From Trichopria drosophilae (Eukaryota; Arthropoda; Insecta; Hymenoptera; Diapriidae), in contig CM059583.1 of NCBI GenBank assembly GCA_030407085.1, positions 20,992,001-21,056,000 on the forward strand: 64,000 nt of DNA. The letters are read 5' to 3'. A program made the position numbers and the translations under genes. The first letter of the stretch is position 1; every line of letters begins with the position of its first letter. Shown here one piece after another: positions 49,436 through 62,506 of this stretch. Under the pieces are notes generated by a model, which made no database searches, was not told the origin of the DNA, and saw only the letters and a program-made list of their open reading frames with translations.

Positions 49436-50203
49436 TAAGGATATTGTTCGAAAAGAAAAGGCAGAAATCCAAGTAATTTTGTGGGAATGAAGTTTTAAAG
49501 AATTTTGATAAGATGCGGGTTAGAAACTATTGAAGGACACTTTACAACTTTGTAAAAATGCGTTTCGCACCAGGATGCCGTAATGTGCTTTACCCTTGAC
49601 GCAATATTGATTGTATAATTTGAAATCTCAAAAACGAGAATAAAATTAATAATTCAAGTCTCGCAGTATAATAAAACACGGGATTATGCTTTACAGTAAC
49701 GAGGACTTGAAACGCATTTTTACAATAGTTTAAATTAATAGCGCAAGAGGGATACTTATTATATTAATCTAAAATCTAAAAGTTAGTGAGTCTCAAATTT
49801 AACACATTAAGAAGATCTATTATCAAAGCGCCAGACGCATATTCCCATCGCAATTCGTCTGTTACGGTTTTTTCTACTTGTTTATTATTTTTCTACATTT
49901 AATACATGGACCGTCACACCAACTATACGCACATTATGTTAAATACAAACGGTCAAGAATTAAACACTTCAAATGTTGCGTTTTATTTACTATTAAATGT
50001 ATACATAATATTATATTACGATTGTTTTTACAGCAAAGGAGAATTTACTTTATACGATCGCGATGCCATTTCCGAACCGATTTTTTGTGCTGAAAACAAC
50101 GGCGGTTGCAGAATTTTCCTGTCACATCCCAAATTCGAGAAAAATACAGTTGAATGAGTCAAAATGTACGTTTATTACCATATTTCGATTTACTTTATAA
50201 CAA

Positions 50204-50520
50204 AACATATAACCTCACTATTCTCGAAAATGCCGTTAACGCAATCAGCCTCAATGTTCAGTATAAAAACTCCATTGGTTGGGAAAGGAATGACTGCGAT
50301 TGTCAAAAGTAAATTTAATAAATGTTTAGCTACAATAATGCAACTACAGAAATATGACCAAAATTGCACGTTTTGACACATATAACCTCACATTTCTCGA
50401 AAATGCGACGTGGTAGGAAAAATATCTTAGCGCCATCGCTTTTAACATGAAAAATTTGTTTGGAAATAGTACCGCGATTGTCAAAGGAAAAATGAGTGTC
50501 AGACAGTGTTATTTGGAAAG
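50204..50520 (+). repeat. Two-copy diverged tandem repeat of about 175 bp
   Basis: 'acatataacctcac' with 'tctcgaaaatgc' occurs at about 50204 and 50379. In both copies it is followed about 75 bases later by 'gcgattgtcaaa' (about 50297 and 50472). The two copies have diverged by substitutions and short indels. The small ORFs here are artefacts of the repeat. Confidence 0.55.
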
Positions 50521-51479
50521 TACTCAAAATGAAATGAAAAAGAACAGATGCTCAAGTTCAATGGTGAAAATAAAGTTGCTTCTAGTATAAAAACTACATC
50601 TATGCAGGCATTTTACTACTTCCGATCCCTCCGTGCATCAAAATATTTAGCGGGAGAGCCCTTAATAGATTGACATTCATTAGTGTTTAATAAGTGATTC
50701 TTCGTTTATAAAACATCATTAAATCGAATTAGTTTAATCTAATTAATTGAATCTAATGATGTCTGATTTAATAATCAGGATACAGTTCCGAAAGCCGTGT
50801 ACCCGCAATTTTTATTCCCAATACGTATCCCTACGTAATTTTGGGCGCTGATTACGAATATCATATTGAAAATTGGCGATTAGATCATCTTCAAAAGGCA
50901 AATCTACAAAAAACGTAATTTTTCCCGGTTTCTTACATTTATCTTAATAAATGAAAATCTGCCGAAAAAATGTTTACAACACAAAACGGAGAGCATAAAA
51001 TTCTTTACAAAAGAAGGTAATACGTTATATTTTTTCGCAATACCAATCGCAAGGCCATAAACTAAGGTTGTTCACTTACAAGATCAAAAGTTAAAAAGTA
51101 CATCCTTTTTGTTTATTAATATAATTTTATATATAGATTGGTTTACCCAGTGAAGAAAAAGATTTGGTAATCGAGAAATATTCTCCTCCGCAGAATTGCA
51201 CTTTTCTTGATCCTCCAATATTAAATATTGAAATTAGTTACGCAATTAATGAAATCGCTTGGATTAGCGTAAAAGAATTGCTGCCAAATATGAGAAGTTA
51301 GCTGATTGTGTTTCTTATATTGCGAAAACAATGTCTACTCTTTTAAAGAGAGAAAAGCCTCAAGATATAGATTATAACGGATCATAGCGATACGTGTCAT
51401 TTAATCGCCGATACTTCACAAATCTTAACTCGAAAAAGTTTATTTCTAGCAGTTAAATTCTTCCATGAATGAAACTCTA

Positions 51480-52500
51480 ACGATGACTACTATGGACGAC
51501 CAACATGTACCTAAATTAGCTGAACGTTTAAAAATGTCTAAATTAATTTACAAGTCTGTAGAAGTATCGAAAACCAAGAAATCATCTTCCAAATTAGATA
51601 AAAAAAACTTGAAGGGCCCGTGACGATATTCGAACTGATTTTACTTGACATCCAGATAAAATTAATCATTTCTAAATTGATTTCAGATCTTATCAAGAAG
51701 AGTGCAATAACTGAGTTAGAATCAGTCAAAGGTAAATTTTTATGTAGTGTTGTTTTTTCAAAACCTGACACAAGTTTTCGTTTGTTTTTAAATTTAAAAC
51801 GTTGACATGCATTTTTCAAACTGATCACTTCAAGGTTGAAGATTATAAATTAACCTCAAAATTAATACATTTTAATTGTTTATGTCATCTTTAGATGTAC
51901 AAGATGCATATTACCTAATCATAATTGACTAATCTCATGGAAAGTATTTCATATTTTTTATGAATTTTCTTATCATTCGATGTATCGATAGCTCCGCAAA
52001 CATTCACAAAGTTAATGAAACGAATAATTAATTATATGAGACGAAAAAAGGTAATGAAACTAATCGAATATTAGAAAACCTTGGCTTTATTGTATCTTAT
52101 GAGAACATTCAATTATGTATTACTGTCTCATAGAATTACATTGTTAGCTTTTGAAAAATGTAAATAGAACTATATATACACGAGAAGACAATATATATTA
52201 CGAAAAGACATAAGAACTGCAGTTAAATATGAATTAGACAAATTTAGTGCCATTTAAAATTGCGAAAAATTAAATATTTTGTTCAATTTATTGGAATGCT
52301 TGTATCCTGTTGTCCTTCAATAAAATATAGTTGGGTTTATACAAAAAATGTTGAACGTCAGAAATATTTAACTCCTGCAAAAAATGAAAAAGGTTTTTGG
52401 GCAGATGCAGAAACAAATTGTTATAGAACGACGTGTCTTGAATTACCAGCAGCACTTTTTGGTATTATGTGTTTTTTACTAATTATAACAGAAATATAAA
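51480..52500 (+). pseudogene. DIRS-like retrotransposon relic (RT and RNase H region)
   Basis: In successive frames the region gives 'LISDLIKKSAITELESVKGK', 'KPDTSFRLFLNLKR', 'HFKVEDYKLTSKLIHFNCF' and 'SLDVQDAYYLI', which follow the order of DIRS/Ngaro-type reverse transcriptases. At 52260-52499 a further frame reads 'FVQFIGMLVSCCPSIKYSWV' and 'VYTKNVERQKYL', like the RNase H-linked segment of such elements. Stops separate the parts. The corresponding stretch of the second block (61660-62100) is shorter by deletion. Assignment is from remembered motif order. Confidence 0.55.
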
Positions 52501-52989
52501 TATATTATTCAGAAATAATAATACTGCAATAATATGTAATAAATAGAATTTGGGTGTGATTTCCAATTTTAAATAACCTGCAAAACGTTTTTGACAATGA
52601 TATGATCGTCGAAATATATGAGTTTTTGCTTCTTATCAAAAAATCAGTTTGAGGCTAACAATGAATCGCAAAAATGATACCCAGAAACAGAATTTTCATT
52701 GTCAGATAATGATTATTAAAATTATAGTAACACATTTTAGCAAAAAAAAATCCTGATCCGACGTGGAATGCCCCATAAAGGATTTCAAATTTTAAGAAAT
52801 TTTTGTGGAAGAAATACCAGGGTTAAGATTTAAGTATTACAAGATTTTTAGGTTTATGCCTATAAAAAAAATAGTTTTAAATTAAAATGATATTTATTCA
52901 GTATAATAGTTACAGCGTAACGTAATGGATTAAATATCACTCTTTACATTCGTAAATAAATAGACATTATTCGTCAAATATAATTTAAA

Positions 52990-54326
52990 TTACATTCTTA
53001 TAAAACGATTGGGTGGACACCTTTTGATGCCGGACTGGGTATATTTACATACACATTTAGATTGTTGTTTGGATCCTCTGATGCACATTAGGTTGAAGTT
53101 ATGCATAGAGTTGAATTCATTACCTTTTACGGCATATTCCTTGCGAATTGCATTTTTTATTGTCCGGCAATAATTTACTGGACAGTCAGCAACAGTTTGG
53201 CAATTAATACCTGTAATTAAATGGTAATCATTGAACATAATGCAAACAGGATATCAGTCACAAATACTACCAATAACATTAATAAACCGTATTTGAAACA
53301 CGTTTAAGTAACTCCGAATATTTAATCATTTTGTGAAACCTAGAAACTTACTATTGTGTTCAGATGTGAAAAACACGCCTTTGTTTACTATTATTTTGTC
53401 ATCTGGAATTGAGCAGGTTGTATTCTTTTTGTAAGTCACTGAAAGAGATATTCAATCATTTAGGAAAACGATATAAAATTGTGGAAATGAATTACAAGTA
53501 ATTATAAATTATACGTAAAGTTACCTGTTCCACGGATTTCTGTTTTGTTATCTCGAAAAACATAATTCGATGGAGAATTAATTTCAGTATGAATTTTTAC
53601 AATTTTCATTGTCACGTCTCCTTCATTCTCATTTACTGGAGTTTTTGGGAAACATGTCGTGGAAAAGGATGCGAGCGATGCTTTTTTTAAAACGTTACAC
53701 TGGCATGTATGATAATATGAAACTTGCCCGGGATCTCTGAATAACGTAAGAGGTGATTGCTTCATACAAGTCGGTACCATTGGCGCAACATCATGTTGTG
53801 AGAACTAATCACAATAATCAGCAGGACAGTCCTTAGATCTACAATTAACTGTAAATACAAAATAGCTTAAAAACAGATCCTGCCAGTTTTTTTTAGTAAT
53901 TGACTTAAAAATATCCTTGTGATCGCTTTGGGAGCATACAAAGTTTCAAACACAAGAAAGAAGTCACTAAACTAAGAGTATATTATATAAAGGTGTTTAA
54001 CGAATTCAAATAAAATCAGGGTTATTTTAAATCTGTATACAGTTGATGTCAGTAAAAGTAATTAATTGATATCAATAATTATGTACTTACGTGGGGGATA
54101 TGATTCATATTGCCTCTGAATATAACCATCCTCTTCTCCAGCTATGGCATAAATCTTTTCTGTGCAATGCAGTGAGCCAAGTGCATTGTCTACAAATAAT
54201 GGAATTATATTAACAAACTTTCAAACTACTATACTGTTTACAAATACCAATATATTATGATAAATATATCGAACCTGATATTAGCAAAACAATCAGAAAT
54301 GTTGCGGACGAAAATATTACTTTCAT
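52990..54326 (-). pseudogene. Gene F: copy of gene H broken by a nonsense codon in exon 3
   Basis: The exon layout on the minus strand is 54326-54275, 54189-54091, 53848-53525, 53438-53352, 53210-52990 (783 nt, 261 codons counting the terminal stop), with the same exon lengths as gene H and intact GT-AG phase-1 joins. Codon 65, at 53805-53807, is TAG. Gene H has CAG at the same place (63322-63324), so one C-to-T change on the coding strand would explain it. The stop falls just after the third Cys of exon 3, before most of both cysteine modules. Nearby, H's 'DDAPM' is 'DVAPM' here. The rest of the frame stays open, and promoter and AATAAA (52893-52898) remain, so the loss looks recent. It could also be an allele or a sequencing error. 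Signal peptide MKVIFSSATFLIVLLIS. Confidence 0.85.
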
Positions 54327-54414
54327 TTTGAAGTCCTTAATAAGACAATGTTTTTAGAAACCTTTCAACACGGGATGAATCTAGACTACAATGTTTAGAT
54401 CTACAAGAAACATT

Positions 54415-54431
54415 CTTTTATACTGTTGACC
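54415..54431 (-). promoter_or_regulatory. Gene F core promoter (GGTCAACA next to TATAAAAG)
   Basis: On the minus strand GGTCAACA (54431-54424) is followed at once by TATAAAAG (54422-54415), 97 nt before the ATG. The identical pair stands upstream of gene H. It is intact even though the gene carries a stop. Confidence 0.7.
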
Positions 54432-54499
54432 AAAGAGTAGTTATCTTCCCCTTCTCAAAATTAAAAAAAAAAAAGATTTAGATCTGACTCTGATTCAAT

Positions 54500-55240
54500 G
54501 GAAAATTATAGAAAATAAATTGAACAAAAATTTGTGACGTCATTGTGTATTTAAAAGAAAAGTAAATTATTGATACATTCATATTAACTGTTTTTCCCAA
54601 AAAATAACTTGACAATATTTATCTTCGTATTTCTGAATATATTTAACCGTTATTATATTTCCATCAGCAACATTACAGTTGTTCGATATAATTTAAAATT
54701 TGACATATTTTTTTATCTTGTGTTCTTATTTCTGGAATTATTGTAGTTTTACTGACTTCATTAACAATGCGGTTGTTGATTTAATATGAAAAATAATTTA
54801 ATTATTAAAAGCCTGTGAATATATTATAAATATTTTCAAAACATACCCAGTAGTTAACCGGTTTTAATGCGATAGTTATTGATGCTAATGAATCGGAGTC
54901 AGTGTGTAACCAAATACGATGATTCACACGAAATTCGTTTTATTCTGGAAATAATTTAAGAATTAATAATTTTGAATTGTATTGTTATGATAACTATAAT
55001 CGAATCTAATTTTAATATTTTGTTATTTCCGGCTTTCTGCAGATATGTACCAATTTCACAAGCATTTTAGTTTTTCTTGTTGTACATTATAGCAGTATTT
55101 TTATTCATAAATATTTATGCACCCAACCATTCTCATCCACGTGTTACGTCTAGATCTTGTTAGAACATCTAGAGTAAACATTATTTCGGCCTATTTTGGT
55201 GAAAGCACACAAGCCTTTTCCCGGGACTTAACCAGCGAGA
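54500..55240. other. No supported gene
   Basis: 5' flank of gene F, A+T-rich, without recognisable exons, protein motifs or repeat ends. Confidence 0.45.
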
Positions 55241-55248
55241 TATAACTA

Positions 55249-55512
55249 CAGTAGAGTCCCGGTATATTTGCCCGCTCGGTTCCTCGCCTTCCCTTCCCGT
55301 CGCCTTATATTTGTCAAAAGAAGGGGAGCGCCCCTTCTCCCACTCTCCTCAGTCGCGTTAGGTTGGTGACGTCACAGCAGGCCTTTCTTTAGCCCCCAGT
55401 GCTTAAGGTGGGGGAAAAAGAGAGCGGCGACAGACAAATATGACGAGACGGAACTGGGAAAATATGCTCGGACGTCAATATAGCGAGACGCAAATATACC
55501 GGGACTTTACTG
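55249..55512. mobile_element. 264-bp MITE of the Tc1/mariner-pogo type
   Basis: The ends are CAGTAGAGTCCCGGTATATT and, with one difference, its inverse AATATACCGGGACTTTACTG. TA dinucleotides flank both sides (55247-55248 and 55513-55514), the expected target duplication. The interior is GC-richer than the surroundings. No coding capacity. Confidence 0.85.
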
Positions 55513-55514
55513 TA

Positions 55515-57960
55515 TATATTAATGTTGAATGTTAAAAGAAAGGAGACGATTCTCTCAGTTATTTACATTTTTAAGAATTTCGACATATAACTCTGTTATC
55601 TGCTGTCTTTGTATAGAGCAAAAATGTGATATGTCGGATTTTTACGGTAATTTTGGGTGGTTTTTCATTTCTGATGTAATGGGTGATGTTTCTTGCGGTT
55701 CTAATTGGTGAGGAAATGGGGTATTAGTGTGTGATTAGGACATCTAGGTTGAGTGTGTAGTAGATTTTTGTAAAAGTAAGGACATTGGGGAGAAGCATGG
55801 TTCCTTCAGAGATCCGATATATCCTCGATGATTCTAGGTTGAGTTTTGATCTTTAGTGATTCTAACATCTGTTTTTTTAAGTATATTTCTTCCTTGTTTG
55901 GAAGACTTATTCTTCTTCTTTTTTTGTGAAGATATTGGGAGCTCTCGTATTCACATTGGAACCGGCGTACAAACTCCTTTCTTCCCCCTGTTCGACCCAC
56001 TGACAGAAAGTATTACACGAGTTTTGAGGTTGACATTTTGTTTAAGTTTATTTTTGTTAGAAGTTGTAGACCGAAATGAAAATGGGCGATGTCGGTTGTT
56101 GCGCCGACATTTTCAAGAGGCAAGATGCAGTAAATGATCTAAAAATGTGCCGTTCGGTGATTGGTGAAATTTTCAGGGGTAGTTTTCTAACAGGAAGTCA
56201 AGAGTTTCCAATTTTTCCAATGGTTAGAAGATACATTTTCCGTCGCGCGACTCATTTTCAATTTTTTTATTATTGGTTAGGTTACGTCACAGAACCATAA
56301 GTAGATTTTTATGGCTTACAGCACACATTTCTTTTCAATAAACACGTTCTTCTTATAATGCTCAACTTTTCGAATAAAAGTAAAAATGAAATTTAATTAA
56401 CGGAAATAGTTTTTATTTTTTGAGGAATGGATGTGAAATTACTTTTATCAGCAGAAAATAATTCATTGGCTAATTTATGAGTAAGTTTTGCTGGTGCCTT
56501 GACAATTTTTGTCCTTCTTTAACGTACATAAATAGTTTCGTTTAGGAAACGAGTTTTATAACATCCTGTCAGAGTGCTAAGGCAGTATTATGCAGATACA
56601 GTATAAGTTGTAAGTCTAGTAAAACTATGAAAAATGGCATGCTAAGATTATTACACGCACCTACAAACTCAGTTTTTTTTGTAAGTTTATGTAACTAATC
56701 GCTCGTAATTGAAACTAATTTTTATTCAAATTGCAACTTTTTCTATTGACTTGGAAGGTGAAAAACGCATCTTTCAAACTATATTTTGCTTGTTTTGTCG
56801 AAATGAAGACTGACACGGATCCATTTGAAAGTTTTTACAATTTTATTTTTATGTTTGTTAATGTTAACGATTTCAAGATATTATACAATTCTAGAAAATT
56901 CTTTTTAAACCAAAATTTTTGGTTCCGCCTTTAATGAGCTTTTATTGACCGAAATAGGATGAAAATTGTCAACCTTGATTTTAACAGTTGTTGGAGAAAA
57001 ACAACAGTTTAGTTTCTGATTTTTTTCCCGTTTTATAACAATGACCACGTACAGCTCTAACAGAAATTGCAGTCGTTTGGTTTATGATAAAGGTGATGAT
57101 GCCATGTCACTGGAGAAGAAAAAGTACTTCGAACATTGGCAAATTTCAGATTTCCGTTCTTTGAATTTGGATGAACAATCATCACACGTATCGCTTTTCA
57201 ATATCAATAAAAAAATTTGCACCAAAAGTTGCATAAAAAGCAATGTAGTTCTCTATGAGATATTATTTACATAAACTTCCCAAAATACGGATTGGAAGCC
57301 ATAAAATGAGATGGAAAAATCCTATTATCCCATTTTTCATAGTAATACTAGAGTTCTAACTTATGCTGGGCGTGCATAAATGTATTGGTGTTTTTGTTTT
57401 GTGATGCTGTTTAATACAGAATGTTTTTGCATAAGTTTTTGCCCTTTCTGGAAATGAAGACCGACTAAATTTTTAAACTCGTAACTACTATAAATAAATA
57501 ATAACTCATAATGTGTGGCCTTTACATTATTCTTTTAATCAAAGGCTGATTTATAGAAAATAATGAATGACAACTATCGTTTGCGAGAATGGGTCAATTC
57601 TGAAGATTCGAGAAAGCTAATAAAAAAAAGAATTGAATGTTTCTTAGTAAATGTCTGAAACCCTAAACACCTACTATATGATTCATGATATTTTATTTTT
57701 ATAATATTTTTCACGATGATCCGAATTTTGTTTGTATTGACATTCTTACTTTGGAGAATTAGTAGAAAGTGCCGCAATACTTTAAAAATACATTAACGCA
57801 GATAATAGATCTCTTCGTGTTTTTATCATATAATTCTAAAGATCAGTTGGGACAAGTTCTAGAAAAAAGTTTATTCAGAAACAGTATGAGCAACCATACT
57901 TCTGCCACCTTAACACCTACAATTTGAAAACAATTTAATTATATCATTAATTAATAAAGG
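55515..57960. other. No supported gene
   Basis: ORFs at 55529, 55856, 56076, 56731 and 57041 (+), and 55806 and 57574 (-), are short, lack signal peptides or domains, and do not line up with local-family exons. The stretch at 55790-56300 is slightly richer in G+C and could hold an old repeat. Nothing else can be named. Confidence 0.4.
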
Positions 57961-57982
57961 GGGAGATAGTGATGTAGATCGG

Positions 57983-57990
57983 TATAAAAG
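57983..57990 (+). promoter_or_regulatory. TATA box of gene G
   Basis: TATAAAAG preceded by GG, 93 nt before the ATG of gene G, at the spacing shared by the paralogs. No GGTCAACA word is adjacent. Confidence 0.7.
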
Positions 57991-58075
57991 ACTGTTTCAT
58001 TATGAAGATGTCACAGTCTCGAATTTAATTCAAAACACATATATTTTATAATAGTACTGTTACAGTAATTATAAA

Positions 58076-59470
58076 ATGAATACATCAGCTTTCTCAGTGA
58101 CTTTGTTCATCGTTGTACTAATGTCAGGTAATTTATTATATTAAGTATTGTTGTTTGAGAATATTAGAACTCTCGTTATTTCTTACAAAAGAAAAATTGT
58201 GCTAACTAATACTATTGTAACAATTTAGACAACGTCTTTGGCAGATCGACAAATTATATATATCGAGGTCCAACAACCTGGTGTAGTCGAGGGCAGCCAG
58301 TTTTAGTTAAAGAAGAGGAAGGCGCTATTCAGCGACAATACGAATCGTACCCTCCCCGTAAGCATAAAATAATATATATTATATAAAATAATTAATTGGC
58401 ACCCAAAATTATTATAGTGCAGAAACATGTAAATTCTTATTAAAGTTATATTATCAATATTTCATAGTTGGTACATTGGTTCTTATCCATGAACAACTTA
58501 GAAATGGAGCTGGACATGTATTATTATTTCATTAGATTAAATTAACTCGTTGTAATGAGGTTTTATAAACTCCGAATTAACATTAATGACTTATTAAATA
58601 CAGGTGCGTGTCAATCTATTAAGGACTGTCCCGCTAATTACTGTGATGCATTTTCAAAACACGATGATGCGACAATGACATTGACGTGTGCGGAACGATC
58701 GGAACTAGCAAAACACAGACCATCTACCGAAGATATGGACTTTAAGACCTGCCAATGCAAAGTTTTAAACACGCCAAATTACTACTTACATTCGAATAAT
58801 TGTTTCCCAAAAACGTCGCTCAATGTTACCCAAGGAGAAGGACGAATGTACATTGAAAGTACTTACACCAAACATGTGAATGAACCGGAATCAAAATATT
58901 TCGAAAATGGCATCTTTTACAGCGGAAATGGTAATAAATATGGATATCTTATTTACGAAATATTTAAATAAACCAACATCTAAAATGTCCATAAATAAGC
59001 CATAGAAACACTAAAGAAGACGAAGTTTCGATGTGTAACTGTGACATTTCATTGTATTTCTCTTTTAGTGTACAATGAAAGGCACTCCACCTGCTCAAAT
59101 CCTGACGATAAATTAGTAGTAAAAGGTCGTGATTTGTTCTTCACTGTAGGCATGAATGGTAATATCTCTTCAGTATTGTCAATCGTTTTTAAATGTACCA
59201 TAATTGCATGTGATGAGTGATGCTCTGTACTATACTAATCACTTTCCTGTTACAGATATTACGTGTGAAACTATCGCTGACTGTCCATCTGATTATTGTC
59301 AAGACATAAACCACCACATTATCCGTGAATTCAACGTTACAGCTGACAATTTTAAATCTGCGGATAATTTTAATTTACTGTGTTCCAGGCGAACGCAAAA
59401 TAGGTCTCAATGCGTTTGTAAATATATGCAAAATGATCTTCACAAATGTCCCTCATATCGAAATAATTGA
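58076..59470 (+). CDS. Gene G: secreted double 8-cysteine-module protein, five exons
   Basis: The spliced CDS is 58076-58127, 58229-58357, 58604-58930, 59069-59158, 59256-59470 (813 nt, 270 aa), with GT-AG joins in phase 1. Exon 1 is the signal peptide (MNTSAFSVTLFIVVLMS). Exon 2, the longest of its kind at 129 nt, has one Cys ('TWCSR') and ends 'YESYPP'. Exon 3 has seven Cys ('CQSIKDCPANYC', 'CQCKVLNTPNY') with 20 residues between Cys 4 and 5, as in F and H. Exon 4 has 'STCSN' and 'DLFFT' where most paralogs have 'GVFF'. Exon 5 has seven Cys ('CETIADCPSDYC', 'QCVCKYMQND') and a short end. The 'CVCKY' word links G to F and H. It lies between the two duplicated blocks, on the opposite strand. 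AATAAA lies at 59585-59590. Function is unknown. Confidence 0.85.
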
Positions 59471-59831
59471 AAATTATTATTTGCATTATATGTACTTGGA
59501 GAAAAAATATTGTAAACATTTACGAATACAAACAATAGTAAATAATAATTTATTCAGTTCATATATTTTGTAATGAAGCGGAATAATAAATGGTGTATAC
59601 AATTTTAATTTGGTCTTTCATTTTATTAAACCTTTTTTATGATATGAGAAATCTTCAAGACCGCAGGTATGGCATGACTTGAAGGATTTATTTTTATGTT
59701 GGTATAAGGAAACCTCGACCTGGTGACCACCCTCAGCTGTTTCCTAATGCTTTTTCGTTAACTAATAATTTTCTATCGAAGTTTAAGGCAACATCATGAT
59801 CAGACTGATTATTTATATAATAATAATAATA

Positions 59832-59930
59832 ATAAGGGGGCGAGACGGTTACGACGGCTAAGGCGTCCGCCTTATTTCGTAACTTGAACGTCTCCGAAGG
59901 TTGAGGGTTCGATTCCCCATGCAGGAAGTT
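59832..59930 (+). mobile_element. tRNA-derived SINE-like fragment
   Basis: After an 'ataataataataa' run, 'ggggg' leads into a tRNA-like stretch with 'cggctaaggcgtccgcctta', a long arm, and a perfect B-box 'gggttcgattcccc' at about 59907. The layout suggests a tRNA head of the long-variable-arm type. A tail and target duplication were not located, so it may be a truncated SINE or, less likely, a decayed tRNA gene. Confidence 0.45.
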
Positions 59931-61069
59931 TTCTGCTCCTTGAATTGAACTCAGTACCGGCACTGCAATCACCTACTTCATGGTTTGGGGCGTGGTTACA
60001 GTGTAATTTCCCGCTGATCTGGTAGAGATTTTAGTATAAAAACTACATCCGAATCTCGAATTTTTCGGTTCTTAAATGCTTTTTCTATTTTACTATTTCC
60101 GATCTCTCCGTGCATCACGATATTTAGCGGGAGACGCCCTAATAGATTGACATTCATTAGTGTTTAATAAGTGATTCTTCGTTTATAAAACATCATTAGA
60201 TCGAATTAGTTTAATCTAATGAATGTAGTCTAATTAATTGAATGTAATGATGTTTGATTTAGAAATCAGGATATAGTTCCGAAAGCCGTGTAACCCCCCC
60301 CCCCCCAATTTTTATTCCTAATACGTATTCCTACGTAATTTTGGATTCTGAATACGAATATCATATTGAAAATTGGAGATAAGGTCATCTTCAAGGGCAA
60401 ATCTAAAAAAACGCAATTTTCCTGTTTTTTTTACATTTATCTTGATAAATGAAAATCTGACGAAAAAATGTTTCTTACAAAAAATGGAGAGCATAAAATT
60501 CTTTACGAAAGAAGGTAATACATATTATATTTTTTCGCAACACCAATCGCAAGGCCATAAACGAAGGTTGCTCACTTACAAGATTAAAAGTAAAAAAGAA
60601 TATTCTTTTTATTTATTAATATAATTTAGTAAAGACAATTAATTTTCCCCCAATTACAAATACAAATGTGTTGTTTTTCACGTGCAATTCTTTAATTTTT
60701 CATGATAATCTTTAAATTTATAGAGTTTATTACTTGAGAATAGGAAAAAATAATGAAGTGCAGAATATTAATCCGATAGCAAGAATATTAGTATCTCAAA
60801 AGGTAGAAAATTCGAATGCTCAAAATTCTTAAGTTATGTCGACAGGTGAAAAGGACCTAGGAACAATATTTTTAATGTCATTGGGCAAAGACTTACGGAA
60901 AGCAAATATTTAGCACCGTCAGTTGATTCATGTATAGCTACACAAAGATTGATATACCCCGCGAAGAAAAAGAATTGGTAATCGAGAAATATTCTCCTCC
61001 GTGTCATTTAATCGCCGATACTTCTGCATAACTAAATCTTAACTCGAAGAAATTTATTGCATGATTTAA

Positions 61070-61627
61070 CCCTTTCAGTCACGAATTTTTCCAGCCATGG
61101 CATTTTTTTGAAATTTTATATACTTGAGTTTTTGAGGTCGCTGATTACGAATCCGGTGTCAGATTTTCAAAATTCAAAATGGCGGATCCAATATGGCCGA
61201 CCAAAAATTTGAAAGATAATAAATTTGGCTAATATTTGGTATATAGGGGTTTTGGAGGACGCTGATAATTTTTCAAAATTTTTGTCGGCCATATTGGATC
61301 CGCCATTTTGAATTTTGAAAATCTGACACCGGATTCGTAATCAGCGACATCAAAAACTCCGGCATACCAAATTTCAAATAATAATAGCGATTAGTTCTTC
61401 CTGGCATGAATTTCTTTTGAAAATGATGCCTTTTTTTGGTACTAATTTGTTATTAACAATAATTATTTTAAATAATTTTGCAATATTATTTTTTTTAACA
61501 CTTATTGGAGTCTTAGGAAAGCCAGGAACAAAAAAACCGCATCGAAATCGATAACTATCTGTTCATAAACCTTAAAAAATCGATAGCATCTAGGTGGGAC
61601 ACTGGTGTCCGCCTGTGACTGAAAGGG
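61070..61627. mobile_element. piggyBac-type MITE inserted in copy 2 of the duplicated block
   Basis: TTAA (61066-61069) is followed by CCCTTTCAGTCAC, and GTGACTGAAAGGG by TTAA (61628-61631), giving a 558-bp element with exact 13-bp ends. Inside, a large inverted pair contains 'gctgattacgaatccggtgt' and 'caaaatggcggatccaatat'. The other block copy has no such element at the matching place (near 51453, 'cagttaaattc'). It has no coding capacity. Confidence 0.9.
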
Positions 61628-62506
61628 TTAATTACTTAATAACATAATTAAATTTAATAAACATATTCGATGAAAGAAACTCTAACGATGACTACTATGG
61701 ATGACCAACATACTCATAAATTAGCTGAAAGTTTAAAAATGGCTACATTAATTATTGATAAGTCTGTAAAAGTTTCGAAACCCAAGAAATCATCTTCCAA
61801 ATTAGATAAAAAAACTTGAAGTGCCGGTGACGATTTTAGAACTGTATTTACACGACACATAGAAGAAAATAATCATTTCTAAATTGATTTCATATCTTAT
61901 TAAGAAAGGGGCAATAACTGAGTTTGAGTCAGCAAACATTCACAAAATTAATGACACCAATAATTAATTATTTGAGATAAAAAAGGTTTTTCTTCAGTTC
62001 TGTATCTAGATGATTTTTTATTAATAAATAATAATACATATATATGTGATAATACATATGTAATAATACATATTCATTTTTTGTGCTAATTATAACAGAA
62101 ATATAAATATATCATTCAGAAACGATAATACTAAAAAAATATCTAATAAATAGAATGTCGGGTGCGATGTACAGATTTAAATAACCTGCAAAACGTTTTT
62201 AACAATGACCTGAAAGTGGAAATATTTGTGTTTTTGCATTTTATCAAAAGATCAGTTTGATGTTAACAATGAATCGCGAAAGTGACCCCCAGAAACTGAA
62301 TTTCCATTGTCAGATGATGATTATTAAAATTATAATACAAGATTTTGGCAAAAAAATTGCTGATTCGACGTGGAATGAAATAAAAAAATAGTTTTAAATT
62401 AAAATGATATTTATTCAGTATAATAATTACAGCGTGACGCATTGGATTAAATATAACTCTTTGCATTCGTAAATAAATAGACATTATTCGTCGAATATAA
62501 TTTAAA

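Larger units (their letters stand above)
50575..54491. repeat. Duplicated block, copy 1 (contains gene F)
   Basis: From 'agtataaaaactacatc' (about 50583) to beyond the gene F promoter, the sequence matches about 60035-64000. Agreement is strong over the gene part and patchier before it. Copy 1 keeps a longer DIRS-like relic and lacks the TTAA element of copy 2. The match continues up to the end of the window, so the true right border is unknown. Confidence 0.85.
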
